From Streptomyces sp. LaPpAH-108 (GTDB lineage Bacteria; Actinomycetota; Actinomycetes; Streptomycetales; Streptomycetaceae): a DNA stretch of 64,000 bases. Shown here piece after piece: positions 1 through 8,963 of this stretch (position 1 is its first letter; every line of letters starts with the position of its first letter). A program made the translations under genes and the position numbers. The stretch spans positions 673,081 through 737,080 of the forward strand of contig NZ_KB891987.1 of NCBI RefSeq assembly GCF_000373625.1. Direction: 5' to 3'. The notes under the pieces were generated by a model that was not told the origin of the DNA, ran no database searches, and worked only from the letters and a program-made list of their open reading frames with translations.

Positions 1-693
1 GATCCGGCCGTCCAGACCCGAGTGGGTGGTGCAGCTGTTCGGCATCACCTGGAGGACGACGTTGTGCAAATTCCCCACCTCCAGCACGCGTTCGAGCTGT
101 CGGCGCCACACCATTGTGCCTCCGATGGGCCGCTTCAGAGCCGCCTCTTCGAGGACGAAGCTAAGTGCCGGTGCGGGCGAACGCTCGAAGACCGCTTGCC
201 GGGCCACGCGGGCGGCCACCATGCGCTCCACGTCGTCCGGTGAATACGGGGGCTGGGCCGCCTGGAACAGTGATCGTGCGTGATCCTCCGTCTGCAACAG
301 CCCGTTGATGCTGTTGCACTCGTAGACCGCGATCTCCACCGCCTGCGACTCCAGCTTCCCCAGCTCCCGCACCTTCCTGGGGTACCGGACCTTCTTCACG
401 TCCTCCCAGGCCGCCGAGATCAGCCCGTTCGCCTTCAGGACCTCGTCCGCCTTGTCCAGATACTCCCGGCGGGGAATCCGTTTGCCGCTCTCGATCTTGT
501 AGACCAGGTCCTCGCCGTACCCGATCGCCGCCCCGAACTCGGCCGCCCGCATCCCCGCGGCCTCTCGTCGCAGCTTCAACTGCCGTCCCACCGCGGTGAT
601 GACGGCCGCGCCCCACTCGTCGTCGGGCTCGACCTCCCAGCCGGACTCGTCGTCCTCCGCCGCGTTCCGTACCGCCTCGCCGTCCACCGACAT
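1..693 (-). CDS. XRE-family regulator with DUF5753 domain (3' end outside the window)
   Basis: A minus-strand frame runs from ATG at 693 to the window edge without a stop, giving 231 codons. After about 35 acidic residues comes a helix-turn-helix (LRREAAGMRAAEFGAAIGYG, then YKIESGKRIPR), and after that the DUF5753 pattern with YECNSINGLLQTEDHARSLF. This is the common Streptomyces family of DNA-binding proteins often paired with a small DUF397 protein and an RsbW/SpoIIAB-like ATPase. An ATPase of that kind starts divergently at 834, which supports a shared signalling role. The start is chosen because GGAGGAG lies six bases upstream. The C-terminus is missing only because the window ends. The ligand and target promoters cannot be read from sequence. 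Confidence 0.85.
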   Translation of the reverse strand, partial: MSVDGEAVRNAAEDDESGWEVEPDDEWGAAVITAVGRQLKLRREAAGMRAAEFGAAIGYGEDLVYKIESGKRIPRREYLDKADEVLKANGLISAAWEDVKKVRYPRKVRELGKLESQAVEIAVYECNSINGLLQTEDHARSLFQAAQPPYSPDDVERMVAARVARQAVFERSPAPALSFVLEEAALKRPIGGTMVWRRQLERVLEVGNLHNVVLQVMPNSCTTHSGLDGRI

Positions 694-833
694 GCGCAAC
701 TCCTCCGGTGCGTCGTACCGCCCCCGCACCGGCTGCCGACAGGCTGGACACCCTCGGACGAAGTGCCGACAGTGACCGTACGCGACGGTGCGTTCACTCT
801 TCACGGTAGGGCGATGCGGCAACCCTGGGTGAT

Positions 834-1316
834 GTGAATGAGGAAAACACCGGGGCCACGGCCCAACTAGCCCACCTTGCGGGTGACTTCAGCCTGCTGT
901 TCTCGTCCACGCCGAGAGGCGCCCGGCTCGCCCGGCTGCTCGCCGCCGATCAGCTGCGGAGCTGGGGGGTGCCGACCAGGGTGGCGAGCCAGATCGTGGC
1001 GGAGCTGGCGACCAACGCCGCCACCCACGGCCGGCTCCCCGGCCGCAGCTTCCGGCTGACGCTGATCGTCTCCGGCGGCACGCTCCGTATCGAGGCCGTC
1101 GACACGCGCGGTGACCGCCTTCCGGAGTGCCGCGAGCCGGACCCCCTCGCCGAGTCGGGGCGCGGCCTGCTCCTCGTCGCCGCCCTGGCCGACCGCTGGG
1201 GCGTGGCCGAGGACCACTTCCCGCGCAAGATCGTGTGGGCCGAGCTGGATCTCGGGGCACCGGACCCCGACCCCGAGGACGACGGGAGCGATCGCCAGGA
1301 CCCGCGCCCCCGGTGA
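834..1316 (+). CDS. ATP-binding protein, anti-sigma/SpoIIAB-like (HATPase_c_2)
   Basis: 160 residues with a GTG start at 834. The N box is recognisable as [11 protein letters not shown] and the G1 box as [28 protein letters not shown] is the glycine-rich lid that follows in RsbW-like kinases. Stand-alone proteins of this type are very numerous in Streptomyces. Family members bind ATP and may inhibit sigma factors or phosphorylate anti-anti-sigma proteins, but the partner of this one is unknown. It is transcribed divergently from the XRE/DUF5753 regulator. No strong Shine-Dalgarno is visible before the GTG. The acidic and basic C-terminal tail (DPDPEDDGS) looks disordered. Confidence 0.8.
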   Translation: MNEENTGATAQLAHLAGDFSLLFSSTPRGARLARLLAADQLRSWGVPTRVASQIVAELATNAATHGRLPGRSFRLTLIVSGGTLRIEAVDTRGDRLPECREPDPLAESGRGLLLVAALADRWGVAEDHFPRKIVWAELDLGAPDPDPEDDGSDRQDPRPR

Positions 1317-1359
1317 GGACACCGCGAGCCCTCCTCCCGCCCCCACCCGCCCCTCCTCG

Positions 1360-1371
1360 TACGCTGGTCCC
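1360..1371 (+). promoter_or_regulatory. Candidate -10 box for a leaderless mshB transcript
   Basis: TACGCT is followed by exactly six bases (GGTCCC) and the mshB ATG. No purine-rich Shine-Dalgarno is present. The spacing would put the transcription start at or next to the ATG. This is inferred from sequence only, and the same arrangement recurs at several genes in this window. Confidence 0.45.
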
Positions 1372-2214
1372 ATGACGGATCTCCCCGCCCGGCGGCTGCT
1401 CCTGGTGCACGCGCACCCGGACGACGAGTCGATCAACAATGGCGCGACCATGGCGAAGTACGTGGCCGAGGGTGCGGCCGTGACGCTGGTCACCTGCACG
1501 CTCGGGGAGCGGGGGGAGGTCATTCCGCCGGAGCTGGCACATCTGAGCGGGACCGCGCTGGGGGAGTACCGGCGCGGTGAGCTGGCGGCGGCCATGCGGG
1601 AGCTGGGGGTCACCGATGTGCGGGTGCTCGGGTACGGGGACTCCGGGATGATGGGGCTGCCGGACAACGACGAGCCGGGGGTGTTCTGGCAGGCCGATGT
1701 CGACGAGGCGGCCGGGGCGCTGGCGGACGTCATCGTGGAGACGCGGCCCCAGGTCGTCGTCACCTACGACGACAACGGCGGATACGGGCACCCGGATCAC
1801 ATCCAGGCCCACCGCGTCGCCATGCGCGGCGTGGAGCTGGCCGCCGGGCGCGGGCACGAGGTCGCCAAGGTGTACTGGAACCGCATCCCGCGCTCCGTCG
1901 CCGAGGAGGGCTTCGCCCGGCTCGCCGAGGAGCTGCCGGACCTGCCCTTCCCGAAGAGCGCCGCCATTGAGGACCTGCCCGGTGTCGTGGACGACGCGCG
2001 GATCACGACCGCCGTCGACGGCAGCGCGCACGCCGCCGCCAAGGCCGCCGCCATGCGCGCCCACGCCACCCAGATCACCGTGGCCGGGCCGTACTTCGCG
2101 CTCTCCAACGACCTGGCGCAGCCGCTGTTCACCACCGAGTACTACGAGTTGGTGCGCGGCGCGGGCGAGCCCGGGGAGTGCGACCTGTTCGCCGGGATCG
2201 AGGAGGCGTCGTGA
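1372..2214 (+). CDS. mshB: N-acetyl-1-D-myo-inositol-2-amino-2-deoxyglucopyranoside deacetylase (mycothiol biosynthesis)
   Basis: 280 residues of the PIG-L/LmbE fold. MshB removes the acetyl group from GlcNAc-inositol in mycothiol synthesis, using zinc. The first metal motif AHPDDES places His15 and Asp18 near the N-terminus, and the second, GHPDH, places His140 and His143 as expected for the third ligand. [10 protein letters not shown] and the length also match MshB. The start at 1372 gives [19 protein letters not shown]. An in-frame extension to 1111 runs through the preceding gene and is not credible. The next gene overlaps the stop by GTGA, so the two are probably translated together. Confidence 0.93.
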   Translation: MTDLPARRLLLVHAHPDDESINNGATMAKYVAEGAAVTLVTCTLGERGEVIPPELAHLSGTALGEYRRGELAAAMRELGVTDVRVLGYGDSGMMGLPDNDEPGVFWQADVDEAAGALADVIVETRPQVVVTYDDNGGYGHPDHIQAHRVAMRGVELAAGRGHEVAKVYWNRIPRSVAEEGFARLAEELPDLPFPKSAAIEDLPGVVDDARITTAVDGSAHAAAKAAAMRAHATQITVAGPYFALSNDLAQPLFTTEYYELVRGAGEPGECDLFAGIEEAS

Positions 2215-2627
2215 GCGGGGACGGACGCGGGTCGATGCTCGCGCAGCCGCTGCGACCGCCGTCCGTGGGGCGCGCCTTCGGGCTGTTCGGGCTGTTCGTG
2301 CTCGGCGCGGTCGTCGGGCTCGCCGGATCGCTGATCCAGGACGCCTGGTTCCCGGGCGGCCTGCTGCTCGCCCTCGCGGGCGCGGCCGGGGCGTTCCTCG
2401 GCGGGGCGTACGCGATCGGCGCCCGCTCCGGCGCGGTCGCGCCGGTCATCGGCTGGGTCGTCGCCGTCGTCCTGCTCACCGCCAGCCGCCCCGAGGGCGA
2501 CTTCCTCTTCGGCGCGGGCGGCGGCTCCTACTTCTTCCTGCTCGGCGGCATGGCCATCGCTGTGATCTGCGCCACCCTCGCTCCGGGGCGGCAACCCCCC
2601 GCCCGCTCCGGTCGACTTGGCAACTGA
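2211..2627 (+). CDS. DUF6113-like small membrane protein coupled to mshB
   Basis: 138 residues starting with a GTG that overlaps the mshB stop (GTGA). Four hydrophobic stretches are visible: [46 protein letters not shown] and [16 protein letters not shown], with the acidic loop [10 protein letters not shown] between the last two. This is a conserved companion of mshB in streptomycetes, and the DUF6113 name is given from memory. Its function is unknown. Overlap with mshB suggests one operon, but not necessarily a role in mycothiol synthesis. The soluble tail after the last segment is short and proline-rich. Confidence 0.75.
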   Translation: MSGDGRGSMLAQPLRPPSVGRAFGLFGLFVLGAVVGLAGSLIQDAWFPGGLLLALAGAAGAFLGGAYAIGARSGAVAPVIGWVVAVVLLTASRPEGDFLFGAGGGSYFFLLGGMAIAVICATLAPGRQPPARSGRLGN

Positions 2628-2779
2628 CGTACCACTTCGTGCGACAACCGTGCGGGTCCGGTGCGCATTTCCCCGACGGTCGTGGGATACGCGCCAGAAG
2701 TGGCCAGTATGGTGGTGCGCGCCGCCGAGAAGCCCGCTGAGGTCATGACGGGCGGCGGAGCCAACCGGGAGAACCTGCC

Positions 2780-5113
2780 TTGAGTCGTGAAACTGACACT
2801 CCGTCCTCCGGGAGCAACGGGCGCGGCGGAGCCGCATATCCCTCCGGGACACCGCCGTACGGGACCTCCACCGCTTCCGACGGCGGTCCGGACGCGGACC
2901 GTCCGGGCGCGCGGCCCGAGGAGCGCAAGACGGAGACCACGCTGACCACCCGCATCCGGATCAACATCCCCGGATCGCGGCCCATCCCGCCGGTCGTCGT
3001 GCGCAAGACCGTCGGGGACGGCGAGGGCGCCGGGGACGAACCGGCCGCCGAGGCACGGCCCGAGGCCGCCGCCGCGCCGGACACCAGCGCCCCCGAACCC
3101 GCTCCCGAGCCCGCCGCCCCGCAGGCCGAGGAGAAGACCAGCGACTGGTTCGCCCCGCGCAAGTCCGGCCCCAAGAGCGGTGGTCCGGGCGGCGGCGGTA
3201 CGAACGGCGCGGGGATGCCCGGCGGAGCAGCCGCCGGTGGCGCCCCCGCCTCCGCGCCCGCGCTTCCCTCCGGCGGACAGGCCGCGCTGCCGACCCGTCC
3301 GTCCGGCGGTGCCGCCGGTACGCCCCCGCTGCCGACCCGTCAGGGCGGTGCCACGCCTCCGCTGCCGACCCGGCCGGGCGCCGGTGGCGGTGCGGGTGGC
3401 GGTGCGGGTGCCGGTGCCGGTCGTCCCGGCGGTACGAACGGTGCCGGGCTGCCCGGTGCCACCGGCGGTCCGGTCGCGCCCGGGCACGGCGGCGGCACGG
3501 GTTCCTTCGACGTGACCGAGGCGCTGTCCTCCGGCCCGCTCGGCGGCGGCTCGCGCCCCGGCGGTCCCGGCGGCCCGGGTGGTCCCGGCGCCGGTGGCCC
3601 TGGCGCCTCCGGTGGTCCCGGCACGCCCGCCGGTCCCGGTGTCCCCGGCGGCGAGCCCACCCGTGACGACCTCCCGTACTTCTCCGACGGTCCCGCCCGA
3701 GGCGGCGCCACCGGCGGGGCGAGCGGCCGTGGTCCCGGCGGCACCGGCGGCTTCAACGGCCCCGGCGGCCAGGGCGCCCCCGGCCCCAAGGGCCCCGCGG
3801 GCCCGACCGGCGGCCCGGTCACCGGTGACGCGCCGCTCGGCCGCCCCGGCCGTCCCGGCGCCCCCGGCAGCCGTGGCCTGGAGGCAGGCGAGCCCTTCGA
3901 CGGACCGCCCGCCTTCCGCGCCCCCGGCGCCTCCGGCGGCACCCCGTTCGCGCCCGCCGGTGCCCTCGGCGAGGACACCGCGGTCCTGACCCCGCAGCCC
4001 CAGGCGGCCCTCGGCCACCGCCCGCCCGGTGTCTCCGGACCCACCGTCAGCAGCGGTGCCCCGGCCACCGTGGGCACCCCGTTCGCGCCCGGCGCCCGGC
4101 CCGACGGCCCGGCCACGCCCAAGGCGGCCACCCCGGCGCCCTCGCAGTCCAAGGGCAAGCCGAAGAAGAAGGGCCGCAGCAAGCTCGTCCTGCTCGTCGC
4201 CGCCGTGGTCGTCGTCGCGGGCGGTGCCTACGGCGCCGGTCTGCTGATGAACCGCAGCGACGTGCCCAGCGGCACCACCGTGCTCGGCGTCGACATCGGC
4301 GGCGGCACCCGCGACGACGCGGTCAAGAAGCTGGACGACGCCTTCGGCAGCCGTGTCGCCAAGCCGCTGCGCCTGGAGGTGGGCGGCAAGACCGTCACCC
4401 TCACCCCGGACAAGGCCGGGCTCCAGTTCGACTACCAGGCGACCGTGAGCGACGCCGCGAAGAGCGACTACAACCCGGTCTCCGTGATCGGCTCGCTCTT
4501 CGGCCAGAAGCGCGTCGTCCCGCCGGTCATGCCGGTGGACGAGGAGAAGCTCCAGGCCGCGCTGGAGAACACCGGCGGCGGCTCGGGATCGGTCGTCGAG
4601 GGCGGCATCAAGTTCGAGGCGGGCAAGGCCGTGCCGGTGTACGGCAAGGCGGGCCGGGCCATCGACGCGGCCCGCTCCACCGACGCCGTCCGGCAGGCGT
4701 ACCGCACGCTGGTCGAGACCGGCGAGGCGATCCCGGTGACCGTGCCGACCACCGAGAAGCAGCCGACGGTCTCCAACGCCGAGGTCGACCGCGAGATGAA
4801 GGAGTTCGCCAAGCCCGCGATGTCGGGCCTCGCGACCGTCCGCACCGACGCCGCCCACCAGGTCACCTTCAGCCCGCAGAACTCCCTCTGGAAGTTCCTC
4901 CAGGTCAAGGCGGTCTCCGGCGGCAAGCTGGTCGACGCCCCCGACCAGGCCGCGCTGAAGGAGCTGTACGGCAAGACCTTCGACGGCGTCCTGATCACCC
5001 GGGCCACCGGCCAGAAGACGCCCGTCACGGTCCAGGACGTCTACGGCGCCCTGCGCCAGGCCCTGACCAGCACCTCCAACCGGACCGCGGTCATCGAGAC
5101 CAACCCCAACTAG
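2780..5113 (+). CDS. Single-pass membrane protein with collagen-like N-terminus and PG_binding_4-type extracellular domain
   Basis: 777 residues, TTG start, with GGGAG seven bases upstream. Residues 1 to about 460 are low complexity: an acidic/proline region, then long GPGGPGG and APGPKGPAGPTG runs that resemble collagen Gly-X-Y. A basic patch (KGKPKKKGRSK) precedes one transmembrane helix at about 468-488. The rest, about 495-777, resembles the putative peptidoglycan-binding fold found in VanW-like proteins (TTVLGVDIGGGTRDDAVKKL, VTLTPDKAGLQFDYQAT). No VanW catalytic-type domain follows. The likely topology is a cytoplasmic disordered region and an external wall-facing domain. A perfect terminator hairpin follows at 5132-5162. 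Function is inferred only. Confidence 0.75.
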   Translation: MSRETDTPSSGSNGRGGAAYPSGTPPYGTSTASDGGPDADRPGARPEERKTETTLTTRIRINIPGSRPIPPVVVRKTVGDGEGAGDEPAAEARPEAAAAPDTSAPEPAPEPAAPQAEEKTSDWFAPRKSGPKSGGPGGGGTNGAGMPGGAAAGGAPASAPALPSGGQAALPTRPSGGAAGTPPLPTRQGGATPPLPTRPGAGGGAGGGAGAGAGRPGGTNGAGLPGATGGPVAPGHGGGTGSFDVTEALSSGPLGGGSRPGGPGGPGGPGAGGPGASGGPGTPAGPGVPGGEPTRDDLPYFSDGPARGGATGGASGRGPGGTGGFNGPGGQGAPGPKGPAGPTGGPVTGDAPLGRPGRPGAPGSRGLEAGEPFDGPPAFRAPGASGGTPFAPAGALGEDTAVLTPQPQAALGHRPPGVSGPTVSSGAPATVGTPFAPGARPDGPATPKAATPAPSQSKGKPKKKGRSKLVLLVAAVVVVAGGAYGAGLLMNRSDVPSGTTVLGVDIGGGTRDDAVKKLDDAFGSRVAKPLRLEVGGKTVTLTPDKAGLQFDYQATVSDAAKSDYNPVSVIGSLFGQKRVVPPVMPVDEEKLQAALENTGGGSGSVVEGGIKFEAGKAVPVYGKAGRAIDAARSTDAVRQAYRTLVETGEAIPVTVPTTEKQPTVSNAEVDREMKEFAKPAMSGLATVRTDAAHQVTFSPQNSLWKFLQVKAVSGGKLVDAPDQAALKELYGKTFDGVLITRATGQKTPVTVQDVYGALRQALTSTSNRTAVIETNPN

Positions 5114-5131
5114 CGGTCACCGCTTGCGGAA

Positions 5132-5162
5132 GGGGCCGCCCGGCACAGCGCCGGGCGGCCCC
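5132..5162 (+). terminator. Rho-independent-type hairpin after the peptidoglycan-binding-domain gene
   Basis: A 13-bp perfect stem (GGGGCCGCCCGGC with its complement) closes a five-base loop ACAGC, beginning 18 bases after the stop at 5113. There is only a TTC after the stem rather than a U-run, as usual in Streptomyces. Confidence 0.8.
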
Positions 5163-5172
5163 TTCGCCGTAG

Positions 5173-5262
5173 CCACATGTGCGGCTCCCCCATGTGGCTG
5201 TCCCACATGTGCGGCTCCCCCATGTGCCGGTCCCACACGTGGAGCCCCCACACGTGCCGGTC
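5173..5262. repeat. Three tandem 30-bp units rich in CACATGTG / CACACGTG
   Basis: Units at 5173-5202, 5203-5232 and 5233-5262. The first two differ only in the last six bases (GGCTGTC versus GCCGGTC). The third replaces ATG by ACG or GAG at several points. Each unit contains two CCA(C)ATGTG or CCACACGTG cores, which are themselves near-palindromic. The array lies between a terminator and the start of an ABC transporter/two-component operon. No open reading frame of note covers it. Confidence 0.8.
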
Positions 5263-5287
5263 CCACGCCCGCCGTCACGGCATCCGC

Positions 5288-5301
5288 ATGACAGATGTCA
5301 T
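5288..5301. promoter_or_regulatory. Palindromic operator candidate ATGACA-GA-TGTCAT
   Basis: Two perfect 6-bp arms separated by two bases, 60 bases upstream of the ABC ATPase start. The operon encodes its own LuxR/NarL-type response regulator, and regulators of this class often bind short palindromes in front of their own export operon. Binding by that regulator is inferred from position only. Confidence 0.5.
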
Positions 5302-5361
5302 CCCGCACCATGGACCCCCGACACTGCCCCGCCCCCACCCCCTCCCGCCACCATGGTCGGT

Positions 5362-6297
5362 ATGACGACGACAGCGGCACCCCCGGCCACCGTACCTGCG
5401 GCGGTGGCCGGGTTCGACCAGGTGACCAAGACCTACGGCAGCGTCCGGGCCGTCGACGGCCTCTCGCTCACGCTGCACCCCGGCGAGACCGTCGCCCTGC
5501 TCGGCCCCAACGGCGCGGGCAAGTCCACCACGCTCGATCTGCTCCTCGGCCTCAAGCACCCCGACAGCGGCACGGTCCGGCTGTTCGGCACCACCCCGCG
5601 CGAGGCGATCACGACCGGGCGGGTCGGCGCCATGCTGCAGAGCGGCGGCCTGATGGAGGACGTGACGGTCGCCGAACTGGTCCGCCTGGCCTGCTCGCTG
5701 CACCCCAAGCCGCACAAGCCCGCCGACGTGCTCGCCCGCGCGGGCATCACCCAGATCGCCGACCGCAAGGTCAACAAGCTCTCCGGCGGCCAGGTCCAGC
5801 GCGTCCGCTTCGCCCTGGCCACCGCCGGGGACAGCGACCTGATCGTCCTGGACGAGCCCACCACCGGCATGGACGTCTCCGCCCGCCAGGCTTTCTGGGC
5901 CACCATGCGCGAACAGGCCGACCAGGGCCGTACCGTCCTGTTCGCCACCCACTACCTCGAAGAGGCCGACGCCATCGCCGACCGGGTGCTCGTGCTGCAC
6001 CGGGGCCGCCTGCTCGCCGACGGCACCGCCGCCGAGATCAAGGCCCGCGCGGGCGCCCGCCGGATCGCCTTCGACCTGGAGGGCGCGATCGACGAGACCG
6101 CGCTCGCCGGACTGCCGTGCATGACCTCGTTCGACGTGTCCGGGCCGACCGTGCGCATCCAGTCCACCGACGCCGACGCCACCGTGCACGCCCTGTACGG
6201 CCTCGGTGTCTACCCCCGCAATCTCGAAGTGGCCGGACTCGGCCTGGAGCAGGCGTTCGTCGCCCTCACCGCGGCCGAGGAGGCCAAGCAGGCATGA
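5362..6297 (+). CDS. ABC transporter ATP-binding protein (drug/antimicrobial export type)
   Basis: 311 residues. Walker A is GPNGAGKST starting at residue 48, the signature LSGGQ begins at 140, and Walker B with the D-loop is LIVLDEPTTGMD. The switch histidine lies in FATHYLEEAD. About 80 C-terminal residues form the accessory region typical of DrrA/YvfR-like exporters. It energises the permease that follows with an ATGA overlap (stop at 6295-6297). The ATG at 5362 is preferred, although an in-frame ATG at 5353 is possible because no clear ribosome site separates them. The context of exporter plus DesK/DesR-like two-component system resembles B. subtilis yvfRS-yvfTU. Confidence 0.9.
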   Translation: MTTTAAPPATVPAAVAGFDQVTKTYGSVRAVDGLSLTLHPGETVALLGPNGAGKSTTLDLLLGLKHPDSGTVRLFGTTPREAITTGRVGAMLQSGGLMEDVTVAELVRLACSLHPKPHKPADVLARAGITQIADRKVNKLSGGQVQRVRFALATAGDSDLIVLDEPTTGMDVSARQAFWATMREQADQGRTVLFATHYLEEADAIADRVLVLHRGRLLADGTAAEIKARAGARRIAFDLEGAIDETALAGLPCMTSFDVSGPTVRIQSTDADATVHALYGLGVYPRNLEVAGLGLEQAFVALTAAEEAKQA

Positions 6298-7037
6298 AGC
6301 CGCTGATCACACTCGAACTCACCCGCGCCCTGCGCAACCGCAAGTTCCTGTTCTTCTCCGTGCTCTACCCCTCGGTCATCTTCCTGATCTTCTCCAGCAG
6401 CGGCGGCCCGAACGCGAAGGTCGACGGCAGCGGCGGCCTGACCGTGGCCACCTATCTGATGGTCTCCATGGCCTCCTTCGGCGCCCTGACCGCCGTCCTC
6501 ATGGGCAACAGCGAGCGCATCGCCAAGGAACGGGAGAGCGGCTGGGTACGCCAGCTGCGGCTCACCTCGCTGCCCGGCCACGGCTACGTCCTCGCCAAGA
6601 CCGCCAGCGCGGCCGTGGTGAGCCTGCCCTCCATCGTCATGGTGTTCGTGGTCGCCGCCGCCGTGAAGGACGTACGCCTCGACGCCTGGCAGTGGCTCGC
6701 CCTGACCGGGGTCATCTGGGCGGGCAGCCTGGTCTTCGCCGCGCTCGGCGTCGCCATCGGCTACCTCGCCTCCGGGGACGCGGTACGCCCCATCACGATG
6801 ATCGTGTACTTCGCGCTGTCGCTGCTCGGCGGCCTGTGGATGCCCTCCACCGGGTTCCCGAGGGTCCTCCAGGACATCGCGGACTGGCTGCCCACGCACG
6901 CGTACGCTGCCCTGGGACGCGCGATCGAACAGAGCCAGGCCCCGCACGCGCGGGACGTCGCCGTCCTCGCCGTCTACTTCCTGCTCTTCGCGGGCGGGGC
7001 GGCCTGGCTGTACCGGAAGGACACGCTGAAGGCGTGA
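6294..7037 (+). CDS. ABC-2 type transporter permease
   Basis: 247 residues starting at the ATG that overlaps the ATPase stop. The N-terminus MKPLITLELTRALRNRKFLFFSVLYPSVIF is the usual ABC-2 membrane entry with a charged elbow and first helix. Five further helices follow, including LVSMASFGALTAVLM and a long VIWAGSLVFAALGVAIGYLA. The motif LLGGLWMPSTGFP before the last loop is the hallmark of YvfS-like permeases. It would form a homodimer with two copies of the ATPase. The substrate is unknown. The stop overlaps the kinase start by GTGA. Confidence 0.88.
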   Translation: MKPLITLELTRALRNRKFLFFSVLYPSVIFLIFSSSGGPNAKVDGSGGLTVATYLMVSMASFGALTAVLMGNSERIAKERESGWVRQLRLTSLPGHGYVLAKTASAAVVSLPSIVMVFVVAAAVKDVRLDAWQWLALTGVIWAGSLVFAALGVAIGYLASGDAVRPITMIVYFALSLLGGLWMPSTGFPRVLQDIADWLPTHAYAALGRAIEQSQAPHARDVAVLAVYFLLFAGGAAWLYRKDTLKA

Positions 7038-8227
7038 GCGTCATGACGGAAGACCGGCGGACAACCGACGCGCTGGACACCTCCATGGGCCGTCCGCCGC
7101 GCACCCGGCGCGAGCTGTGGGTGAAGCTGCTGTGGGTCGGCGTCTGGCTGGTCTTCCTCAGCTCGCCCGTGCAGGACCTGGCCGACGGCCACCACGGTAC
7201 CGGCGCCACCTGGGGCGGTGCGCTCGGTCTGACCGCCTTCGTCGGGGTCTATCTGAGCCTGGTCTTCCGCAATATGGGCAGGCCGTACTCCGGGCCCGTC
7301 GTCATCGTGCTGCTCCTGGTCCTCGGCGTCCTCGCCCCGCTGCTCGCCTACACCCTCGGCGCCTCCTGGCTCGGCCTGTTCGTCTACCTGTCGGTGGCCT
7401 GCGGCGCGACCCTGCCGCCCCGGGCCACCTACTGGGCGATCCCGGCGTCGGCGGCCCTGATGTACCTGGTCGGACTGCACACCGACGAGGCCGAGGCCCG
7501 CGATCTGCTGCTCCTGGTGGTGCTCATCGGCTTCGCGATGGTCGGCGTCGGACAGCTCGTGCGCACCACCATCGAGCTGCGCAAGGCACGGGCCACCGTC
7601 GCCCAGCTCGCCGCCAACGAGGAACGCCTGCGCCTCGCCCGCGATCTGCACGACCTGCTCGGCCACTCCCTCTCGCTGATCACCCTGAAGAGCGAGCTGG
7701 CCGGGCGGATGCTGCCCGGCCAGCCGGAGAAGGCCGCGCAGCAGGTCGCCGACATCGAGCGGGTCAGCCGCCAGGCCCTGGTGGACGTGCGCGAGGCCGT
7801 CACCGGCTACCGGCGCCCCCGGCTGGCCGCCGAACTCGCGGGCACCCAGGTCGCCCTGACCGCCGCCGGAGTGGTCTGCGAGGTGCCCGCCGAACCCGAC
7901 CTCACCGGCGTCCCCGAGGAGGCCGAGGCCGCGCTCGCCTGGACGCTGCGCGAGGCCGTCACCAACGTGGTCCGGCACAGCGGCGCCGACCGGTGCGCCG
8001 TCGAGCTGCTGCGCCGCCAGACCCTGGACGGCCCGGTCCTCGAACTCACCGTCCAGGACAACGGCTCGGGCGGCTCCGGCACGCTTCCCGGCAACGGGCT
8101 CACGGGGCTCACCGAGCGCCTGGAGAAGGCGGGCGGGAGTCTGGAGGCGGGGCGGGCCGGGCGCGGTTTCCGGCTGGTCGCCCGCGTCCCCGTGGCCGCC
8201 GGGGCGGACGTAGGATCCGGGGCATGA
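7034..8227 (+). CDS. Sensor histidine kinase, HisKA_3 (DesK/LiaS-like)
   Basis: 397 residues. About five membrane helices occupy residues 30-165 without a large outer domain, so the sensor probably reads the membrane or the transporter. The phosphorylation site is His206 in ARDLHDLLGHSLSL. The ATP-binding domain has its N box at Asn311 in EAVTNVVRHSGA, and the G box is GNGLTGLTERLEKAGG. The GTG at 7034 overlaps the permease stop. An in-frame ATG nine bases later is an alternative. It should phosphorylate the response regulator encoded next, with which it overlaps by ATGA. Confidence 0.9.
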   Translation: MSVMTEDRRTTDALDTSMGRPPRTRRELWVKLLWVGVWLVFLSSPVQDLADGHHGTGATWGGALGLTAFVGVYLSLVFRNMGRPYSGPVVIVLLLVLGVLAPLLAYTLGASWLGLFVYLSVACGATLPPRATYWAIPASAALMYLVGLHTDEAEARDLLLLVVLIGFAMVGVGQLVRTTIELRKARATVAQLAANEERLRLARDLHDLLGHSLSLITLKSELAGRMLPGQPEKAAQQVADIERVSRQALVDVREAVTGYRRPRLAAELAGTQVALTAAGVVCEVPAEPDLTGVPEEAEAALAWTLREAVTNVVRHSGADRCAVELLRRQTLDGPVLELTVQDNGSGGSGTLPGNGLTGLTERLEKAGGSLEAGRAGRGFRLVARVPVAAGADVGSGA

Positions 8228-8838
8228 CGCGCACGATCAAGGTCCTGCTGGCCGAGGACCAGTCGATGGTCCGCGAGGCACTGGCCGCCCTGCTCGGCCT
8301 GGAGGACGACATCGAGGTCGTGGCCCAGGTGGCACGCGGTGACCAGGTGCTGGCGGCCGTCGCCGAGCACGGCGTGGACGTGGCCCTGCTCGACATCGAG
8401 ATGCCCGGCTGCACCGGCATCGAGGCGGCGGCCCAGGTGCACCGCGCGCACCCCGGAGTGAAACTCGTCGTCCTCACCACCTTCGGACGCCCCGGCTATC
8501 TGCGCAGCGCCATGGAGGCGGGCGCCGACGCCTTCCTCGTCAAGGACGCCCCCGCCGCCCAACTCGCCGCCGCCGTACGGCGCGTGCTCGACGGGGAGCG
8601 GGTCATCGACCCCACGCTCGCCGCCGCCGCGCTGGCCGAGGGCGCCAACCCGCTCACCGACCGCGAACGCGAGGTGCTGCGCGCCGCCGCCGACGGCTCC
8701 ACCAACGCCGAGCTGGCCCAGGCCCTCCACCTCTCCCAGGGCACCGTGCGCAACTACCTGTCCACCGCGATCCAGAAGCTGGCGGTACGCAACCGGGCGG
8801 AGGCGGTACGGATCGCGCGGGAGAAGGGGTGGCTGTGA
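8224..8838 (+). CDS. LuxR/NarL-family response regulator
   Basis: 204 residues with receiver and LuxR helix-turn-helix domains. The acceptor is Asp57 in LLDIEMPG. The acidic pocket is AEDQ near the start, and Lys in FLVKDAP completes the site. The C-terminal NPLTDREREVLRAAADGSTNAELAQALHLSQGTVRNYLS is a canonical GerE/LuxR domain. It closes the four-gene operon ABC ATPase-permease-kinase-regulator. The ATGACA-GA-TGTCAT palindrome at 5288-5301 is a reasonable candidate for its own operator. No terminator with a strong stem follows before the convergent gene ending at 8964. Confidence 0.92.
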   Translation: MTRTIKVLLAEDQSMVREALAALLGLEDDIEVVAQVARGDQVLAAVAEHGVDVALLDIEMPGCTGIEAAAQVHRAHPGVKLVVLTTFGRPGYLRSAMEAGADAFLVKDAPAAQLAAAVRRVLDGERVIDPTLAAAALAEGANPLTDREREVLRAAADGSTNAELAQALHLSQGTVRNYLSTAIQKLAVRNRAEAVRIAREKGWL

Positions 8839-8963
8839 GCGGGCCGCGCGGCGGTGAGCGGCTGTACCGGTGGTGCACGCCCTTGTGGCTGTGAACGGTG
8901 CTTTCAGCACTCCTGGCTGTGAAGCGCGCACCCCGCCCCGGCCCGGCCCCCAGCCCCCAACCC

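Noticed and set aside
2528..4858. A 776-codon minus-strand reading frame
   Set aside because: Shadow of the Gly/Pro-rich membrane protein. The plus-strand product has a membrane helix, a known-type domain and a ribosome site.
5173..5262. CRISPR array
   Set aside because: Only three contiguous units without spacers.
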